A stretch of DNA of 52,498 nucleotides, from positions 1 to 52,498 of the forward strand of contig CAKZPV010000007.1 of assembly GCA_937139405.1 (NCBI GenBank), written 5' to 3'. Position 1 is the first letter of the stretch; the number at the start of each line of letters is the position of its first letter. The translations under genes and the position numbers were made by a program. This DNA is from an uncultured Nitrospirota bacterium. GTDB lineage: Bacteria; Nitrospirota; Nitrospiria; Nitrospirales; UBA8639. A model generated the notes under the pieces. The model made no database searches, was not told the origin of the DNA, and worked only from the letters and a program-made list of their open reading frames with translations. Below, in pieces: positions 26,858-37,470 of the stretch.

Positions 26858-28087
26858 ATGAAAAACGAGAAAAAGTCAGAAAAAAACTTCCAATTTCACA
26901 CTATCTCCGAAGCTTTGGAGGATTTTAAGGTTGGCCATTGTGTGATTTTGGTGGATGATGAAGACCGAGAAAATGAAGGCGACTTAGTCTTGGCTGCCGA
27001 ACTTGTCACACCGGATGCCATTAACTTTATGGCTAAATATGGACGCGGGCTGATTTGTCTAGCGCTCACTCCTGAACGTGTGGAGGAACTTAAGCTTCCT
27101 CCTCAAGCACAGGAAAATACCGCAACTTTTGGAACAGCCTTTACGGTATCGATTGATGCTGCCAAGAATATCACCACGGGCATTTCAGCTGCCGACCGTG
27201 CGACGACTATTAAATTGGCTGTGGATCCTGCAGCCAAGCCTAACGACTTTGCTCGGCCTGGCCATGTGTTCCCCCTCAAAGCACACAAAGGTGGAGTGCT
27301 CAGGCGTGCTGGACAAACAGAAGGTTCTGTAGATTTAGCTCGATTGGCTGGCCTATTCCCGGCGGCTGTTATCTGTGAAATTATGAATGATGATGGGACG
27401 ATGGCTCGAGTGCCACATCTTCTAGAGTTTGCCAAGCAACATCAATTGAAAATCGTGACAGTCAAAGATCTCATTCAGTATCGATTGCATCGAGAAACAT
27501 TTGTGAAAGAAATGGTTCAAGCCAATCTCCCAACAAATTTTGGGCAGTTCAAGGCCGTGGTGTTTGAAAATGAATTAGATTCCGGGACTCATATTGCATT
27601 GGTCAAAGGCGAGGTTGATGCCAGTCCAACCATGGTTCGAGTACATTCAGGCTGTCTGACAGCTGACGTGTTTGGATCGCTACGGTGTGATTGTCGAGAG
27701 CAACTCCATCGAGCGATGGAACTCATTGAGCAGGAAGGCAAAGGTGTACTCCTCTATCTGAATCAAGAAGGGCGAGGTATCGGATTAACGAATAAAATTA
27801 AGGCCTATCATCTTCAGGATCAAGGCAGTGATACGGTCGAAGCGAACCTACAATTAGGGTTTAAGGCTGACTTGCGGGACTATGGTATTGGGGCGCAAAT
27901 TTTGGTGAATTTAGGTTTAAAAAATATTCGTTTAATAACAAATAATCCTCGAAAAATTGTCGGAATCGAAGGCTATGGGTTAAAGGTCGTGGAACGAGTG
28001 CCCATCGAAATTACTCCGCAAGAGTCCAATGTGCATTACTTGCGTACGAAAAAAGCCAAATTAGGCCATCTCCTCAACAATGTCTAA
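26858..28087 (+). CDS. ribBA: Bifunctional DHBP synthase / GTP cyclohydrolase II
   Basis: The 409-residue product joins RibB (residues about 12-208; [52 protein letters not shown]) and RibA (about 215-405; [20 protein letters not shown] with the zinc-binding cysteines, [18 protein letters not shown]). It makes 3,4-dihydroxy-2-butanone 4-phosphate from ribulose 5-phosphate and opens GTP to start riboflavin synthesis. Both sets of catalytic residues look intact. No FMN riboswitch is visible in the 40-bp gap before it. Confidence 0.97.
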   Translation: MKNEKKSEKNFQFHTISEALEDFKVGHCVILVDDEDRENEGDLVLAAELVTPDAINFMAKYGRGLICLALTPERVEELKLPPQAQENTATFGTAFTVSIDAAKNITTGISAADRATTIKLAVDPAAKPNDFARPGHVFPLKAHKGGVLRRAGQTEGSVDLARLAGLFPAAVICEIMNDDGTMARVPHLLEFAKQHQLKIVTVKDLIQYRLHRETFVKEMVQANLPTNFGQFKAVVFENELDSGTHIALVKGEVDASPTMVRVHSGCLTADVFGSLRCDCREQLHRAMELIEQEGKGVLLYLNQEGRGIGLTNKIKAYHLQDQGSDTVEANLQLGFKADLRDYGIGAQILVNLGLKNIRLITNNPRKIVGIEGYGLKVVERVPIEITPQESNVHYLRTKKAKLGHLLNNV

Positions 28088-28179
28088 GGGAGGACTTGCG
28101 GTTCTCTCAAGCAAGTGGTACACACTGCTATCGTCGTTTCTCTACCAGAATAAGGTCTCTACGAAATCACCAAAACAGC

Positions 28180-28677
28180 ATGAACGTTTTTGAAGGAAAT
28201 CTTGATGGGAAAGATTATTCCATCGGCATTGTTGTCAGTAAGTTCAATGAACCTATTACCAGTCGCTTACAGGCCGGGGCACAGGAAGCATTAGAACAAT
28301 TAGGTATTGCCGCTGAACAGATTCTACTTGTTCGTGTCCCCGGAGCCTTTGAATTACCCCTGGCGGCGAAAGTGTTGGCCCAGACACAGAAGGTTGATGC
28401 CGTTATTTGTTTAGGTTCCGTGATTCGCGGGGCGACTGCTCATTTTGAGTACATCAGTGAGCAGACAAGCCGTGGGATTGGAAATGTGGCTCTGGAAATC
28501 GGCCTCCCTGTTATTTTTGGTGTTCTCACCACTAACACAGTGGAGCAGGCCATGGAACGTTCAACAGCATCTGAACGAAACAAAGGTGCGGAAGCGGCTC
28601 ATACCGCTATTGAAATGATTACGCTCTTGAAACAATTACGTCAATCCAATGTTCGCCCTTCTGGATTTTTGCGATAA
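28180..28677 (+). CDS. ribH: 6,7-dimethyl-8-ribityllumazine synthase
   Basis: The 165-residue product starts at ATG 28180 (MNVFEGNLDG); the longer open frame upstream is not homologous. Motifs: VVSKFNEPIT, VPGAFELPLAAK, CLGSVIRGATAHFEYI with the general-acid histidine, FGVLTTNTVEQA and ERNKGAEAAHTA. It condenses 3,4-DHBP with the ribityl-pyrimidine to give lumazine, the step after RibBA and the pyrimidine branch. It follows ribBA after 92 bases. Confidence 0.97.
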   Translation: MNVFEGNLDGKDYSIGIVVSKFNEPITSRLQAGAQEALEQLGIAAEQILLVRVPGAFELPLAAKVLAQTQKVDAVICLGSVIRGATAHFEYISEQTSRGIGNVALEIGLPVIFGVLTTNTVEQAMERSTASERNKGAEAAHTAIEMITLLKQLRQSNVRPSGFLR

Positions 28678-28687
28678 CTCTTCATTC

Positions 28688-29221
28688 ATGACCATGACGA
28701 TTCCATCAGATGTTCCTCAAGTCCCCTTGTCCAAGGGTGGAGGTTCGTCTCGCCGAATGGCAAGGCAATTAGCATTGCAATTGTTGTTTCAAAAAGAATT
28801 TCAAGCAAAGCATGTCGAGTGGCAGGAGATGTTTTGGCAAGAACATCCGACAACCTCGATCACCGTCAGGACTTTTGCTACCAGCATTCTTGAGGGAGTA
28901 AGCGATCATCAGTCTGATATTGATCAGCTAATCCAACGATATGCGGTTGATTGGTCGATTGCACGAATGCCTGTTGTGGACCGCAATATTCTTCGATGTG
29001 CGATTTATGAATTATTATGGGAGCCCGAAATTCCTGCTGCGGTAACGATCAATGAAGCCATCGAGTTGGCCAAACGTTTTGCGGATGATGAAGCTCAACG
29101 ATTTGTGAATGGGATTTTAGATCACATTTTACGTGACGAAGGCCGTCTTAGTGACAAACGCCAGCAACCCAACATGGCATTGATTCAATCTAAAAAATCT
29201 CAATCGAAGCCTACCTCGTAA
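28688..29221 (+). CDS. nusB: Transcription antitermination protein NusB
   Basis: The 177-residue product starts at ATG 28688, ten bases after ribH. It reads RRMARQLALQLLFQKEF, later DWSIARMPVVDRNILRCAIY and IPAAVTINEAIELAKRFADD followed by RFVNGILDHILR, all family landmarks. NusB with NusE binds boxA RNA to prevent termination, notably on rRNA operons. The ribH-nusB linkage is common in bacteria. The N-terminus carries a short extra tail (PSDVPQVPLSKGGGSS). Confidence 0.96.
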   Translation: MTMTIPSDVPQVPLSKGGGSSRRMARQLALQLLFQKEFQAKHVEWQEMFWQEHPTTSITVRTFATSILEGVSDHQSDIDQLIQRYAVDWSIARMPVVDRNILRCAIYELLWEPEIPAAVTINEAIELAKRFADDEAQRFVNGILDHILRDEGRLSDKRQQPNMALIQSKKSQSKPTS

Positions 29222-29237
29222 ATGTCTCGGTCAGCCT

Positions 29238-30599
29238 ATGATTGAACGGTATACACGACCTCAGATGGGTGCCATTTGGACCCAACAACGAAAATACGAA
29301 AGTTGGCTAGAAGTGGAATTAGCTGTCTGTCAGGCCATGGAACAGAGAGGCGATGTACCCCATGGGATTGCAAAACGCGTGCGCAAAAAGGTGTCGATCA
29401 ACCCTGACCGCATTGCCGAGATTGAAAAAGTCACGAAACATGATGTCATTGCTTTTTTAGAGTTTATTGCGGAACAAGCGGGAAAAGATGCACGTTTTCT
29501 TCACGCGGGTCTGACATCATCAGATATATTGGATACAGCCTTAGCCCTGCAGATGGTAGAAGCCTCACGTTTACTCATGGACGATCTTGAGGCCTTGTTA
29601 CATTCGTTGAAGTATTTGGCGTTTGCTCACCAAGAGACGATGACCGTTGGTCGGTCTCACGGCATTCATGGAGAACCCATTACCTTTGGGTGGAAAGTCG
29701 CCATTTGGTATCAAGAGTTTGAACGTCAACAACAACGCTTAATATCTGCGATTGCAGATATTGCTATTGGAAAACTCTCTGGGGCGATGGGAACGTTTGC
29801 GCACCTATCTCCATCCGTTGAAAAAGCAGTCTGTCAGCAATTGGGCTTAACGCCGGCACCTATTTCCAATCAAATCATTCAGCGGGATCGGCATGCCGCT
29901 TTCCTCTCAGTCTTAGCATTAATAGCTGCCAGCATTGAAAAAGTGGCTACAGAGATTCGTCACTTGCAACGCACGGAGGTCTTAGAAGCGGAAGAATATT
30001 TTGAGCCAGGGCAAAAAGGGTCATCGGCCATGCCGCATAAACGGAACCCTATTGCGTCTGAAAATCTTTGTGGACTTGCCCGCGTGATACGCAGCAATAG
30101 TCTAGCAGCCATGGAAAATGTGGCATTGTGGCATGAACGAGATATTAGTCATTCATCTGTTGAGCGCATTATCATTCCTGATAGCACCATTTTGTTGGAT
30201 TATATGTTGGTTAGGTTAACCAAAGTCCTCTCTAAGCTGGTGGTCTACCCTCAGCAGATGAGGAAGACTCTGAATCAGACTGGAGGTCTCATTTATTCTC
30301 AAAGACTCTTGTTGGCGCTCATACATAAGGGCGCTGTTCGAAAAGTTGCATATGAGCAGGTGCAAAAGCATGCCATGGCTTCTTGGAAAAATCAGGGGAA
30401 CTTTCAATCGCTGATCGAACAGGATCCGTTTATCAGCAAACATTTATCGACAAAGGAAGTAGCCACCTGTTTTAATCCCAAGGCCTATGTTCGCCATCAG
30501 CAACAGATCTTTAGAAGAGTCTTCGGCAAGGTAGAAAAACCAGCAACCAAGTCCTTGTCAAAAAAAAGACGAGTAGGTAAATCTTTAAGTAAAGGATGA
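29238..30599 (+). CDS. purB: Adenylosuccinate lyase
   Basis: The 453-residue product has TSSDILDTALALQM, GRSHGIHGEPITFGWK with the catalytic histidine, and the fumarase-superfamily signature GSSAMPHKRNP with S262/S263. It acts twice in purine synthesis, splitting SAICAR to AICAR and adenylosuccinate to AMP. It lies 16 bases after nusB and 4 bases ahead of purC, so it begins a tightly packed purine run. The C-terminal tail is Lys/Ser-rich. Confidence 0.97.
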   Translation: MIERYTRPQMGAIWTQQRKYESWLEVELAVCQAMEQRGDVPHGIAKRVRKKVSINPDRIAEIEKVTKHDVIAFLEFIAEQAGKDARFLHAGLTSSDILDTALALQMVEASRLLMDDLEALLHSLKYLAFAHQETMTVGRSHGIHGEPITFGWKVAIWYQEFERQQQRLISAIADIAIGKLSGAMGTFAHLSPSVEKAVCQQLGLTPAPISNQIIQRDRHAAFLSVLALIAASIEKVATEIRHLQRTEVLEAEEYFEPGQKGSSAMPHKRNPIASENLCGLARVIRSNSLAAMENVALWHERDISHSSVERIIIPDSTILLDYMLVRLTKVLSKLVVYPQQMRKTLNQTGGLIYSQRLLLALIHKGAVRKVAYEQVQKHAMASWKNQGNFQSLIEQDPFISKHLSTKEVATCFNPKAYVRHQQQIFRRVFGKVEKPATKSLSKKRRVGKSLSKG

Positions 30600-30603
30600 C
30601 ATA

Positions 30604-31308
30604 ATGGAAAAAGGCGACATGCTTTACGAAGGTAAAGCAAAAAAGATTTTTCTCACGGAGAAAGATGACGAGGTCATCCAATATTTTAAGGACGATGCTA
30701 CGGCGTTTAATGCCGAAAAGCGAGGGACTATTTTAGAGAAAGGTGTGGTGAATAATAAAATTTCCACACGCCTGTTTCAGGTGCTCGCCGCTGCAGGTAT
30801 TCCGAGTCATTTCATACAAGAAATTAATGACCGCGAGATGCTGGCACGTCGCGTCAATATTATTATGATAGAAGTTGTCGTGCGAAACCGGGCTACAGGC
30901 AGTATTATTAAACGTCTCGGGCTGGAAGAAGGGCTATTTATTAGTCCTCCGTTAGTTGAATTCTTCTATAAAGATGATTCGTTAGGAGATCCATTAATTT
31001 CCGAAGATCATATTCGGTTACTGAAGCTTGCGACTCCTCCACAAGTGGTCGAATTGCGCAATCAAGCGTTGCAAATTAACGATGTCTTATTACCTTTTTT
31101 TCAGAAACGCGGAATGATGCTCGTGGACTTTAAATTAGAATTTGGATTGTGGAACGGACAAATAATTTTAGCCGATGAAATATCGCCAGATACCTGTCGT
31201 TTTTGGGATATTCAAACAGGAGAGCGGATGGACAAAGACCGTTTCAGAAAAGATTTGGGACGGATAGAAGAGACCTATCAAGAAGTGCTTAAGCGTGTTT
31301 GCAGTTAG
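30604..31308 (+). CDS. purC: SAICAR synthetase (phosphoribosylaminoimidazole-succinocarboxamide synthase)
   Basis: The 234-residue product reads MLYEGKAKKIF, KDDATAFNAEKRGTI, VRNRATGSIIKRLG and LVDFKLEFG with DEISPDTCRFWD, all PurC signatures. It condenses CAIR with aspartate using ATP. Typical length for the short bacterial form. Four bases after purB. Confidence 0.98.
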   Translation: MEKGDMLYEGKAKKIFLTEKDDEVIQYFKDDATAFNAEKRGTILEKGVVNNKISTRLFQVLAAAGIPSHFIQEINDREMLARRVNIIMIEVVVRNRATGSIIKRLGLEEGLFISPPLVEFFYKDDSLGDPLISEDHIRLLKLATPPQVVELRNQALQINDVLLPFFQKRGMMLVDFKLEFGLWNGQIILADEISPDTCRFWDIQTGERMDKDRFRKDLGRIEETYQEVLKRVCS

Positions 31309-31324
31309 GAAAGAGACGTTGTTG

Positions 31325-31570
31325 ATGAAAGCTAAAATCTACATTACCCTCAAGGATGGTATTCATGATCCTCAAGGACGAGCTATCCAACAATCGCTCC
31401 AGACTCTAGGATTTACCACGGCGCAGGATATTCGAGTGGGGAAATTTTTAGAAGTTGAGCTTCAGGATACAGAAAAAGAATCTGCTGAATCCAACATCAA
31501 GAGTATGTGCCAAAAATTACTCGCCAATACGGTTATCGAAGATTTCCGATATGAGATCGTTGAAACCTAG
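31325..31570 (+). CDS. purS: FGAM synthase subunit PurS
   Basis: The 81-residue product starts at ATG 31325 ([18 protein letters not shown]), with [11 protein letters not shown] and VIEDFRYEI, the small PurS fold. PurS bridges PurL and PurQ in the split FGAM synthase found in Gram-positives and many other bacteria. An upstream start at 31295 would overlap purC and adds an unrelated tail. Confidence 0.95.
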   Translation: MKAKIYITLKDGIHDPQGRAIQQSLQTLGFTTAQDIRVGKFLEVELQDTEKESAESNIKSMCQKLLANTVIEDFRYEIVET

Positions 31571-31587
31571 ATACAAGGCATGATCCT

Positions 31588-32298
31588 TTGAATATCGGTA
31601 TCATCGTTTTTCCTGGATCTAACTGCGATCGGGACTGTGCCCATGTGGTATCTGAAGTCATGGGACATTCTGCGCATCTCATCTGGCATCAAGAACCTGC
31701 TATTCAAGACATGGATGCCGTTATTCTGCCTGGAGGATTTTCCTATGGGGATTATCTGCGGACAGGATCGATTGCCCGCTTCTCTCCCATTATGGAGGCG
31801 GTGTTTGAATTCGTGAATCGAGGAGGATTAGTTCTCGGCATTTGCAATGGATTTCAAATTCTTTTAGAGGCAGGGCTTCTGCCAGGGGCCATGTTGCGTA
31901 ATAAGGCATTATCATTTATTTGCGAGGACACGTACATTCGAATAGAAAATGCCGAAACACCCTTCACAAATTCGTGTGAAGCTGGGCAAGTTATCAAGTT
32001 ACCTATTGCACATGCGGAAGGGAATTATTACACCGATCCTGTCACGTTATCGGCCCTTCAAGCCAACGCTCAGGTTGTGTTTCGTTATTGCGACCAAGAT
32101 GGGAATGCAACCACAATTTCGAATCCGAATGGTTCTCTCGACGATATTGCCGGTATTCGTAACGCCAAGGGAAATGTGTTGGGCCTCATGCCCCATCCTG
32201 AGCGTTGCGCAGAAGCGATCTTAAGCAATCAGGATGGCCATTCTATCTTTAAATCCATGGTATCGTCTCTAATGGGGAAGTCTCCACTTTCCGTGTAA
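31588..32298 (+). CDS. purQ: FGAM synthase glutaminase subunit PurQ
   Basis: The 236-residue product uses a TTG start with AAGG upstream. It contains [32 protein letters not shown] with nucleophile C86, and MPHPERCAE with the catalytic His-Glu. It supplies ammonia from glutamine to PurL. The start codon TTG is unusual, but no ATG gives the conserved N-terminus. Confidence 0.96.
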   Translation: MNIGIIVFPGSNCDRDCAHVVSEVMGHSAHLIWHQEPAIQDMDAVILPGGFSYGDYLRTGSIARFSPIMEAVFEFVNRGGLVLGICNGFQILLEAGLLPGAMLRNKALSFICEDTYIRIENAETPFTNSCEAGQVIKLPIAHAEGNYYTDPVTLSALQANAQVVFRYCDQDGNATTISNPNGSLDDIAGIRNAKGNVLGLMPHPERCAEAILSNQDGHSIFKSMVSSLMGKSPLSV

Positions 32299-32338
32299 TT
32301 ACCTTGCGTAAATTGGACGCAATAGTTTCAATATAATC

Positions 32339-32587
32339 ATGGAAGTCTTCCCCGGTATTACGATGAAGCCAGATGTGTGTGAGGGCAAGCCTTGTGCATC
32401 GGGCACGTCGGTTGATGTGGCAACAATTGTGGGGACGTTGGGCACAGGCAAATCATTTGAGGATGTGGAAGAAATATTTCAAGTGACTCGAGAACACATT
32501 TTTTCGGCACTTCGTTATGCTTCCTACGTGACCGATCATTTGCCATTAAAGATGCCTCCAGCAAGTTCAAGTTCGGAGACAGGCTGA
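32339..32587 (+). CDS. DUF433-family small protein inside the purine cluster
   Basis: The 82-residue product has the DUF433 pattern: ITMKPDVCEGKPCASGTSV, VATIVGTLGTGKSFEDVEEI and the final helix HIFSALRYASYV. DUF433 proteins are winged-helix-like and many are the antitoxin of a toxin-antitoxin pair with a PIN-domain partner (DUF5615), but no such partner is adjacent here. It sits between purQ and purL in the same orientation, with 40 and 129-base gaps. It could be a stray antitoxin or a small regulator recruited to the operon. Confidence 0.8.
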   Translation: MEVFPGITMKPDVCEGKPCASGTSVDVATIVGTLGTGKSFEDVEEIFQVTREHIFSALRYASYVTDHLPLKMPPASSSSETG

Positions 32588-32716
32588 TCGTTGTTATGAT
32601 AGATTAACAACAAGTGGCATAATCATTTGTCTTGATAAATCGAGCAATATATTTTCGACCTTCCTGAAATCATTCATTCATAGTTTGCTCAGTAGCCAGA
32701 TACGTCAGTTTTTCAT

Positions 32717-35002
32717 ATGAATCAAGATACCGAAGCTTTGCCTCCTCTCAACATTACTCCAGAACTGATTCAGCAACATGGGTTGTCGGAGGAGGAGTAT
32801 CAACAAATTTTGAAACACCTGGGTCGGGAACCCAACTTAACTGAGTTGGGTGTATTTTCGGTGATGTGGAGTGAACATTGTAGTTACAAGAGCTCACGCG
32901 TACATCTCAAGCGGTTTCCGACTGAAGGTCCTCAAGTGGTTCAAGGGCCAGGTGAAAATGCTGGGGCCGTAGACATTGGTGATGGACTCGCAGCGGTGTT
33001 CAAAATGGAGTCGCATAATCATCCCTCGTTCATTGAGCCATTTCAGGGAGCAGCGACAGGAGTTGGTGGCATCCTTCGTGATATTTTTACGATGGGCGCC
33101 AGGCCAATTGCCTTGTTAAATTCGCTACGATTTGGCGAATTGGATTCGACGCAGAATCAACATCTCTTAAAAGGCGTAGTGTCGGGAATTTCTTGGTATG
33201 GCAACTGTATTGGCGTTCCTACCATCGGCGGTGAGATTACTTTCAACGATATTTATTCCAAGAACCCGTTGGTGAACGTGTTTTGCCTGGGTATTGTCAA
33301 AAAAGATCGTCTCTTGCGTGGCCTTGCCAAAGGTGAGGGCAATCAGGTGCTGTATATTGGTGCCAAGACAGGACGTGATGGCATTCATGGCGCCACCATG
33401 GCTTCTGATAGCTTCGACGATGCTTCTGAAAAGAAACGCCCGAATGTCCAGGTCGGAGATCCTTTTTTAGAAAAACTTTTACTGGAAGCATGCCTTGAAT
33501 TTTTAGAACAAGATCTTCTCGTCGGCATTCAAGATATGGGCGCAGCAGGGCTCACAAGTTCTTCATGCGAAATGGCGTCTCGCTCAGGAACGGGTATCGA
33601 GCTTGATGTGGCGAAAGTTCCTCGCCGTGAACCCAATATGACCCCGTATGAAATCCTTCTGTCTGAATCCCAAGAACGCATGTTATTAGTGGCACAACCC
33701 GGAAAAGAAGACGCCGTTCTTGCAGTCTGTCGCAAGTGGGGGATTGATGCTGCCGCTGTTGGGAAAGTCACAGACGATGGGTTACTGCGGATTCGAGATG
33801 GTTCACAAATTGTGGCGGAAATCCCGGCCGATGCCATTGCTGAGGGTGCTCCGCGGTATGAACGACCGTCAGCGCCACCACAATATCAAGAACTTTTGCA
33901 AGCGTTAAATCTGGATACGTTACCAGACGTGAAAGATGCGACCGACGCATTACTGCAATTACTCAATTCTCCAACAATCGCGAGCAAACGCTGGGTGTAT
34001 CGACAATATGATTATATGGTTGGAACCAATACGGTCGTTTGCCCAGGGTCGGATGCGGCAGTAGTGCGCTTGAAAGGGACCGGGAAGGCTCTTGCGATGA
34101 CCACAGATGGCAATAGCCGTTATTGCTTGTTGAATCCATATATGGGTGGAGGTTTGGCTGTAGCAGAAGCCGCCAGAAATTTAGTGTGCTCCGGCGCCGA
34201 GCCGTTAGCCGTGACAGATTGTTTAAATTTCGGCAATCCCGAACGGCCAGACATTATGTGGCAATTCATTATGGCGGTCGAAGGAATTGCCGACGCCTGT
34301 CGTGCATTTGACGTACCTGTTGTGAGTGGCAATGTGAGTTTGTATAACGAAACGAATGGTCTTTCGATTTACCCATCACCGATCATAGGAATGGTCGGGT
34401 TAATCGAACGTGAGGATGACATTACGACTCAATGGTTCAAACAATCTGGTGATCACATTCTCTTGATTGGTGAGACTCGAGAAGATATCGGCGGAACGGA
34501 ATATCTCAAAATCATCCATTCGCGTGAACAAGGTATGCCTCCGTACCTTGATGTTGATCTTGAGCAAGCCGTACAACGCTGTGTCTTGATTCTGATTCAA
34601 AAGGGATGGGTGGAATCTGCTCATGATTGCTCAGAAGGGGGACTTCTCGTTACACTGGCGGAGTGTTGTTTCACTCATCCCTCGACTACGTTTGGAGCAA
34701 CAATCACACTGAATCAAGAGCGGTTACGCCTTGATGCGCTTCTGTTCGGGGAAAGTCCTTCACGTATTGTGATCTCAGTCAAAGAAGATAATCTTCAGCA
34801 CGTCACACAATTTATTCAAGATCTGGGCACGAAGGTGCCGATGAGCGTATTAGGGCAGGTGACTGATAGAGATCGGATGGCTGTGACCGTGCAAAGAGCA
34901 CACGAGAAGCAGGTTCAACAGTTATCTTGGTCGGTGGAAGATTTAGCTAATCGGTGGCAGAATAGTTTGGTTCAGCAACTTGATGCGGCCCAAACTTCAT
35001 AG
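32717..35002 (+). CDS. purL: FGAM synthase large subunit PurL (split type)
   Basis: The 761-residue product is of the small PurL type that works with PurQ and PurS. Motifs: [76 protein letters not shown] and, in the second half, [10 protein letters not shown] and [11 protein letters not shown]. It forms FGAM from FGAR, ATP and ammonia. Confidence 0.98.
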   Translation: MNQDTEALPPLNITPELIQQHGLSEEEYQQILKHLGREPNLTELGVFSVMWSEHCSYKSSRVHLKRFPTEGPQVVQGPGENAGAVDIGDGLAAVFKMESHNHPSFIEPFQGAATGVGGILRDIFTMGARPIALLNSLRFGELDSTQNQHLLKGVVSGISWYGNCIGVPTIGGEITFNDIYSKNPLVNVFCLGIVKKDRLLRGLAKGEGNQVLYIGAKTGRDGIHGATMASDSFDDASEKKRPNVQVGDPFLEKLLLEACLEFLEQDLLVGIQDMGAAGLTSSSCEMASRSGTGIELDVAKVPRREPNMTPYEILLSESQERMLLVAQPGKEDAVLAVCRKWGIDAAAVGKVTDDGLLRIRDGSQIVAEIPADAIAEGAPRYERPSAPPQYQELLQALNLDTLPDVKDATDALLQLLNSPTIASKRWVYRQYDYMVGTNTVVCPGSDAAVVRLKGTGKALAMTTDGNSRYCLLNPYMGGGLAVAEAARNLVCSGAEPLAVTDCLNFGNPERPDIMWQFIMAVEGIADACRAFDVPVVSGNVSLYNETNGLSIYPSPIIGMVGLIEREDDITTQWFKQSGDHILLIGETREDIGGTEYLKIIHSREQGMPPYLDVDLEQAVQRCVLILIQKGWVESAHDCSEGGLLVTLAECCFTHPSTTFGATITLNQERLRLDALLFGESPSRIVISVKEDNLQHVTQFIQDLGTKVPMSVLGQVTDRDRMAVTVQRAHEKQVQQLSWSVEDLANRWQNSLVQQLDAAQTS

Positions 35003-35059
35003 GGATGTTGTACGTAATCTAACCCAATCAACTCTTTCATTTTTTACGTCTTGCGCACC

Positions 35060-36511
35060 ATGAAATCCTTGCCCATTATTCAGAATTCTTTCGTTTCTGA
35101 TGCCTTCCATGAAGAATGTGCGGTGTTTGGCATTTCCGGACATAAAGAAGCCGCAAATCTGGCCTATTTAGGTCTCTATGCGTTACAGCATCGAGGGCAG
35201 GAAGGGTCTGGGATTGTGTCTTCCGATGGGGAGCGGTTCTATCAAAAAAAAGGCCTTGGCCTTGTTGCCGATATTTATTCTAAAAAAACATTACGCGGAT
35301 TACCAGGAACCAAAGCCATTGGTCACAACCGATATTCTACGACAGGGAGCGGGGATCTTCATAATGTTCAACCGTTGTCTGTGAATTTTGCGTTCGGCAA
35401 TTTGGCTTTGGCTCATAATGGGAATCTTATTAATGCTGGGGTATTACGGGGAGAGCTAGAAGCCTACGGAGCTATTTTTCAATCAGATTCCGATAGTGAA
35501 GTCATCATTCATTTAATTGCCCATTCCAAAGGGGATACGATTATCAATCGAGTGATTGAGGCCTTGTCCATGGTTAGAGGAGCTTTTTCCTTGGTGCTAC
35601 AAACGGATGAGCATCTCATTGCTGCTCGTGATCCCTATGGTTTCCGCCCCTTATGTTTGGGGAGATATAAAAACAGTTGGGTTGTCGCGTCCGAAACGTG
35701 CGCGTTTGATCTCATTGACGCGAAGTTCGTAAGGGAAGTGGAACCGGGGGAAATTGTTGTTATTGAAGGAACCGAGCTGACCTCCCATCACCCATTTCTG
35801 GAACGTGACCGTGCACAATGTATATTTGAATATGTATATTTTGCTCGACCTGATTCCAAAATATTTGGAACAAAAGCAGTCTATCCCATTCGCAAAGCAT
35901 TTGGACGACAATTGGCGAAGGAATCTCCTGCCGAAGCCGACTTGGTGATTCCTGTTCCTGACTCTGGAGTCCCCGCTGCACTAGGTTATGCAGAAGGTAT
36001 GGGTTTGCCCTTTGAAATCGGTCTCACACGAAACCATTATATTGGTCGAACGTTTATCGAACCCCAACAAGCGATTCGTCATTTTGGCGTCAAGCTCAAG
36101 TTGAATCCTGTGCCTGAAGTGTTAGAAGGCAAGCGAGTGGTAGTAGTGGATGATTCTCTTGTGCGAGGCACGACCAGCCGGAAAATTGTGAAAATGCTTC
36201 GACAAGCTGGGGCGAAGGAAATTCATTTACGTATCAGTTCTCCACCAGTCATCGCTCCTTGTTTTTATGGAATTGATACACCAAGCAAAAAAGAACTCAT
36301 TGGAGCAAAATATTCTCTTGAACAAATTCGGCAATATGTGACCGCAGATAGTATCGGGTATTTAAGCCTTGAAGGGATGTTGACCACCGCGCCGGATGCT
36401 GGACAGCATTATTGCAAAGCCTGTTTTACCGATAACTATCCAATTAGCTTAAGCAAGGCTGAACAAATGCAGCTTGGGCTCTTTGAGCCCAATCCGGTTT
36501 CTTCTTCGTGA
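35060..36511 (+). CDS. purF: Amidophosphoribosyltransferase (Fe-S type)
   Basis: The 483-residue product starts at ATG 35060. A short propeptide ends at FHEE before C20 (CAVFGISGHKE), the N-terminal nucleophile that is exposed by self-processing. It has GHNRYSTTG, DPYGFRPLCLGRY, and the PRPP loop VVVVDDSLVRGTTSRKI. Cysteines AQCIFEY, APCFYG and HYCKACFTDNYP match the four ligands of the 4Fe-4S cluster in Bacillus-type PurF. It makes phosphoribosylamine, the committed step. It is the last purine gene here. Confidence 0.97.
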   Translation: MKSLPIIQNSFVSDAFHEECAVFGISGHKEAANLAYLGLYALQHRGQEGSGIVSSDGERFYQKKGLGLVADIYSKKTLRGLPGTKAIGHNRYSTTGSGDLHNVQPLSVNFAFGNLALAHNGNLINAGVLRGELEAYGAIFQSDSDSEVIIHLIAHSKGDTIINRVIEALSMVRGAFSLVLQTDEHLIAARDPYGFRPLCLGRYKNSWVVASETCAFDLIDAKFVREVEPGEIVVIEGTELTSHHPFLERDRAQCIFEYVYFARPDSKIFGTKAVYPIRKAFGRQLAKESPAEADLVIPVPDSGVPAALGYAEGMGLPFEIGLTRNHYIGRTFIEPQQAIRHFGVKLKLNPVPEVLEGKRVVVVDDSLVRGTTSRKIVKMLRQAGAKEIHLRISSPPVIAPCFYGIDTPSKKELIGAKYSLEQIRQYVTADSIGYLSLEGMLTTAPDAGQHYCKACFTDNYPISLSKAEQMQLGLFEPNPVSSS

Positions 36512-36528
36512 ATCCCACCTTTGTTTTC

Positions 36529-36558
36529 TTGCTGCCCCTAAAAATCCTGTGATATTAT
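36529..36558 (+). promoter_or_regulatory. Candidate sigma-70 promoter for the thioredoxin-like gene
   Basis: TTGCTG at 36529-36534 and TATTAT at 36553-36558 are separated by 18 bases, with TGTGA just before the -10. It would begin a transcript about 80 bases upstream of the start codon. Confidence 0.35.
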
Positions 36559-36644
36559 CTCTTCATGAAGGTTAAGGCGTTTTGCTGAACCTTTTTAAGA
36601 AAGTATTCTTTTCCCATAAAATCATAAAAAAAGGAGGAGAAGCC

Positions 36645-37196
36645 ATGCCGTCACGAATGCGAGTGGGATTCTTGTTCGTCAGCGTTCTTCTTTGTTATTT
36701 AGGAATGGCGCAGGCTGGAAGTTTTTTTAAAGTTGGTGAGCCAGCTCCAAATTTTACGTTAAATTCTCTCAATGGTGCGAAGGTTTCTCTCGAACAATTT
36801 AAAGGAAAAGTTGTTGTACTTGGGCTCTTCCATATCTGTAAGCCATGCTTGGAACAAGGTACGAACTTGCAGAAAGTTTCTGAGGCGACTAAAGGCAAGC
36901 AGGTGGCTGTCGTCGGCATTAATTCCTCAGGGGATTCTCAAAGCAATGTGAGCGAATTTTTACAAACGTTTCCACTCAAAGTCACTTATCCCTATTTATT
37001 AGATCCTGAACAACGTACAGATGAGCTCTATGGTGGTGGAAAATTTATTCCCAACGTGTATGTCATTGATCAACAAGGCCTGATCCGTTGGCAGCGAGTG
37101 GGTAATTTTTTTACTGATGGTACATTAGCTGGGCATGAAATGATCCTCGTAGAAGTGGAAAAACTGTTAGCCGCTTCGATGCCTTCCTCAATGTGA
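36645..37196 (+). CDS. Exported thioredoxin-like protein (TlpA/ResA or AhpC/TSA type)
   Basis: I start at ATG 36645 after a strong ribosome binding site (AAAGGAGGAG). The 183-residue product has a signal peptide (FLFVSVLLCYLGMAQA), then APNFTLNSLNGAKVSLEQF, GKVVVLGLFHICKPCLEQG with the CxxC pair C65-K-P-C68, and FIPNVYVID with the cis-proline. It should be a periplasmic disulfide reductase or a cytochrome-c/heme-lyase-related reductant. No ccs/ccm gene is adjacent. Confidence 0.85.
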   Translation: MPSRMRVGFLFVSVLLCYLGMAQAGSFFKVGEPAPNFTLNSLNGAKVSLEQFKGKVVVLGLFHICKPCLEQGTNLQKVSEATKGKQVAVVGINSSGDSQSNVSEFLQTFPLKVTYPYLLDPEQRTDELYGGGKFIPNVYVIDQQGLIRWQRVGNFFTDGTLAGHEMILVEVEKLLAASMPSSM

Positions 37197-37227
37197 TACG
37201 TTATTTTAAACTTGAAATGATTGGAAC

Positions 37228-37470
37228 ATGATGGACGAATTTGAAGAAGGGAAACAAAAGCTTCTTGAGTTGATTTCGGCTCTTGATCAGACAGTCGAAG
37301 TGGTGATTCCCACCAGCCCTTCACAAAGTCTGTTTAAAATTTCTCTCTCAAAAGGGAGCCATCGAATATTTATTACGGTTCATGAAGACGACATTTTAGA
37401 TCTTCCTGAAGAGACGTCCATCCAAGAAAAAACCAAAACATTTTTACAAGACACTATAGGGGCATTATGA
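37228..37470 (+). CDS. Small protein coupled to the MBL-fold gene
   Basis: The 80-residue product is acidic and helical with a central strand (VVIPTSPSQSLFKISLSKGS). No family was recognised. Its stop overlaps the start of the next gene (ATGA), so the two are translationally coupled and probably act together. Confidence 0.65.
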   Translation: MMDEFEEGKQKLLELISALDQTVEVVIPTSPSQSLFKISLSKGSHRIFITVHEDDILDLPEETSIQEKTKTFLQDTIGAL

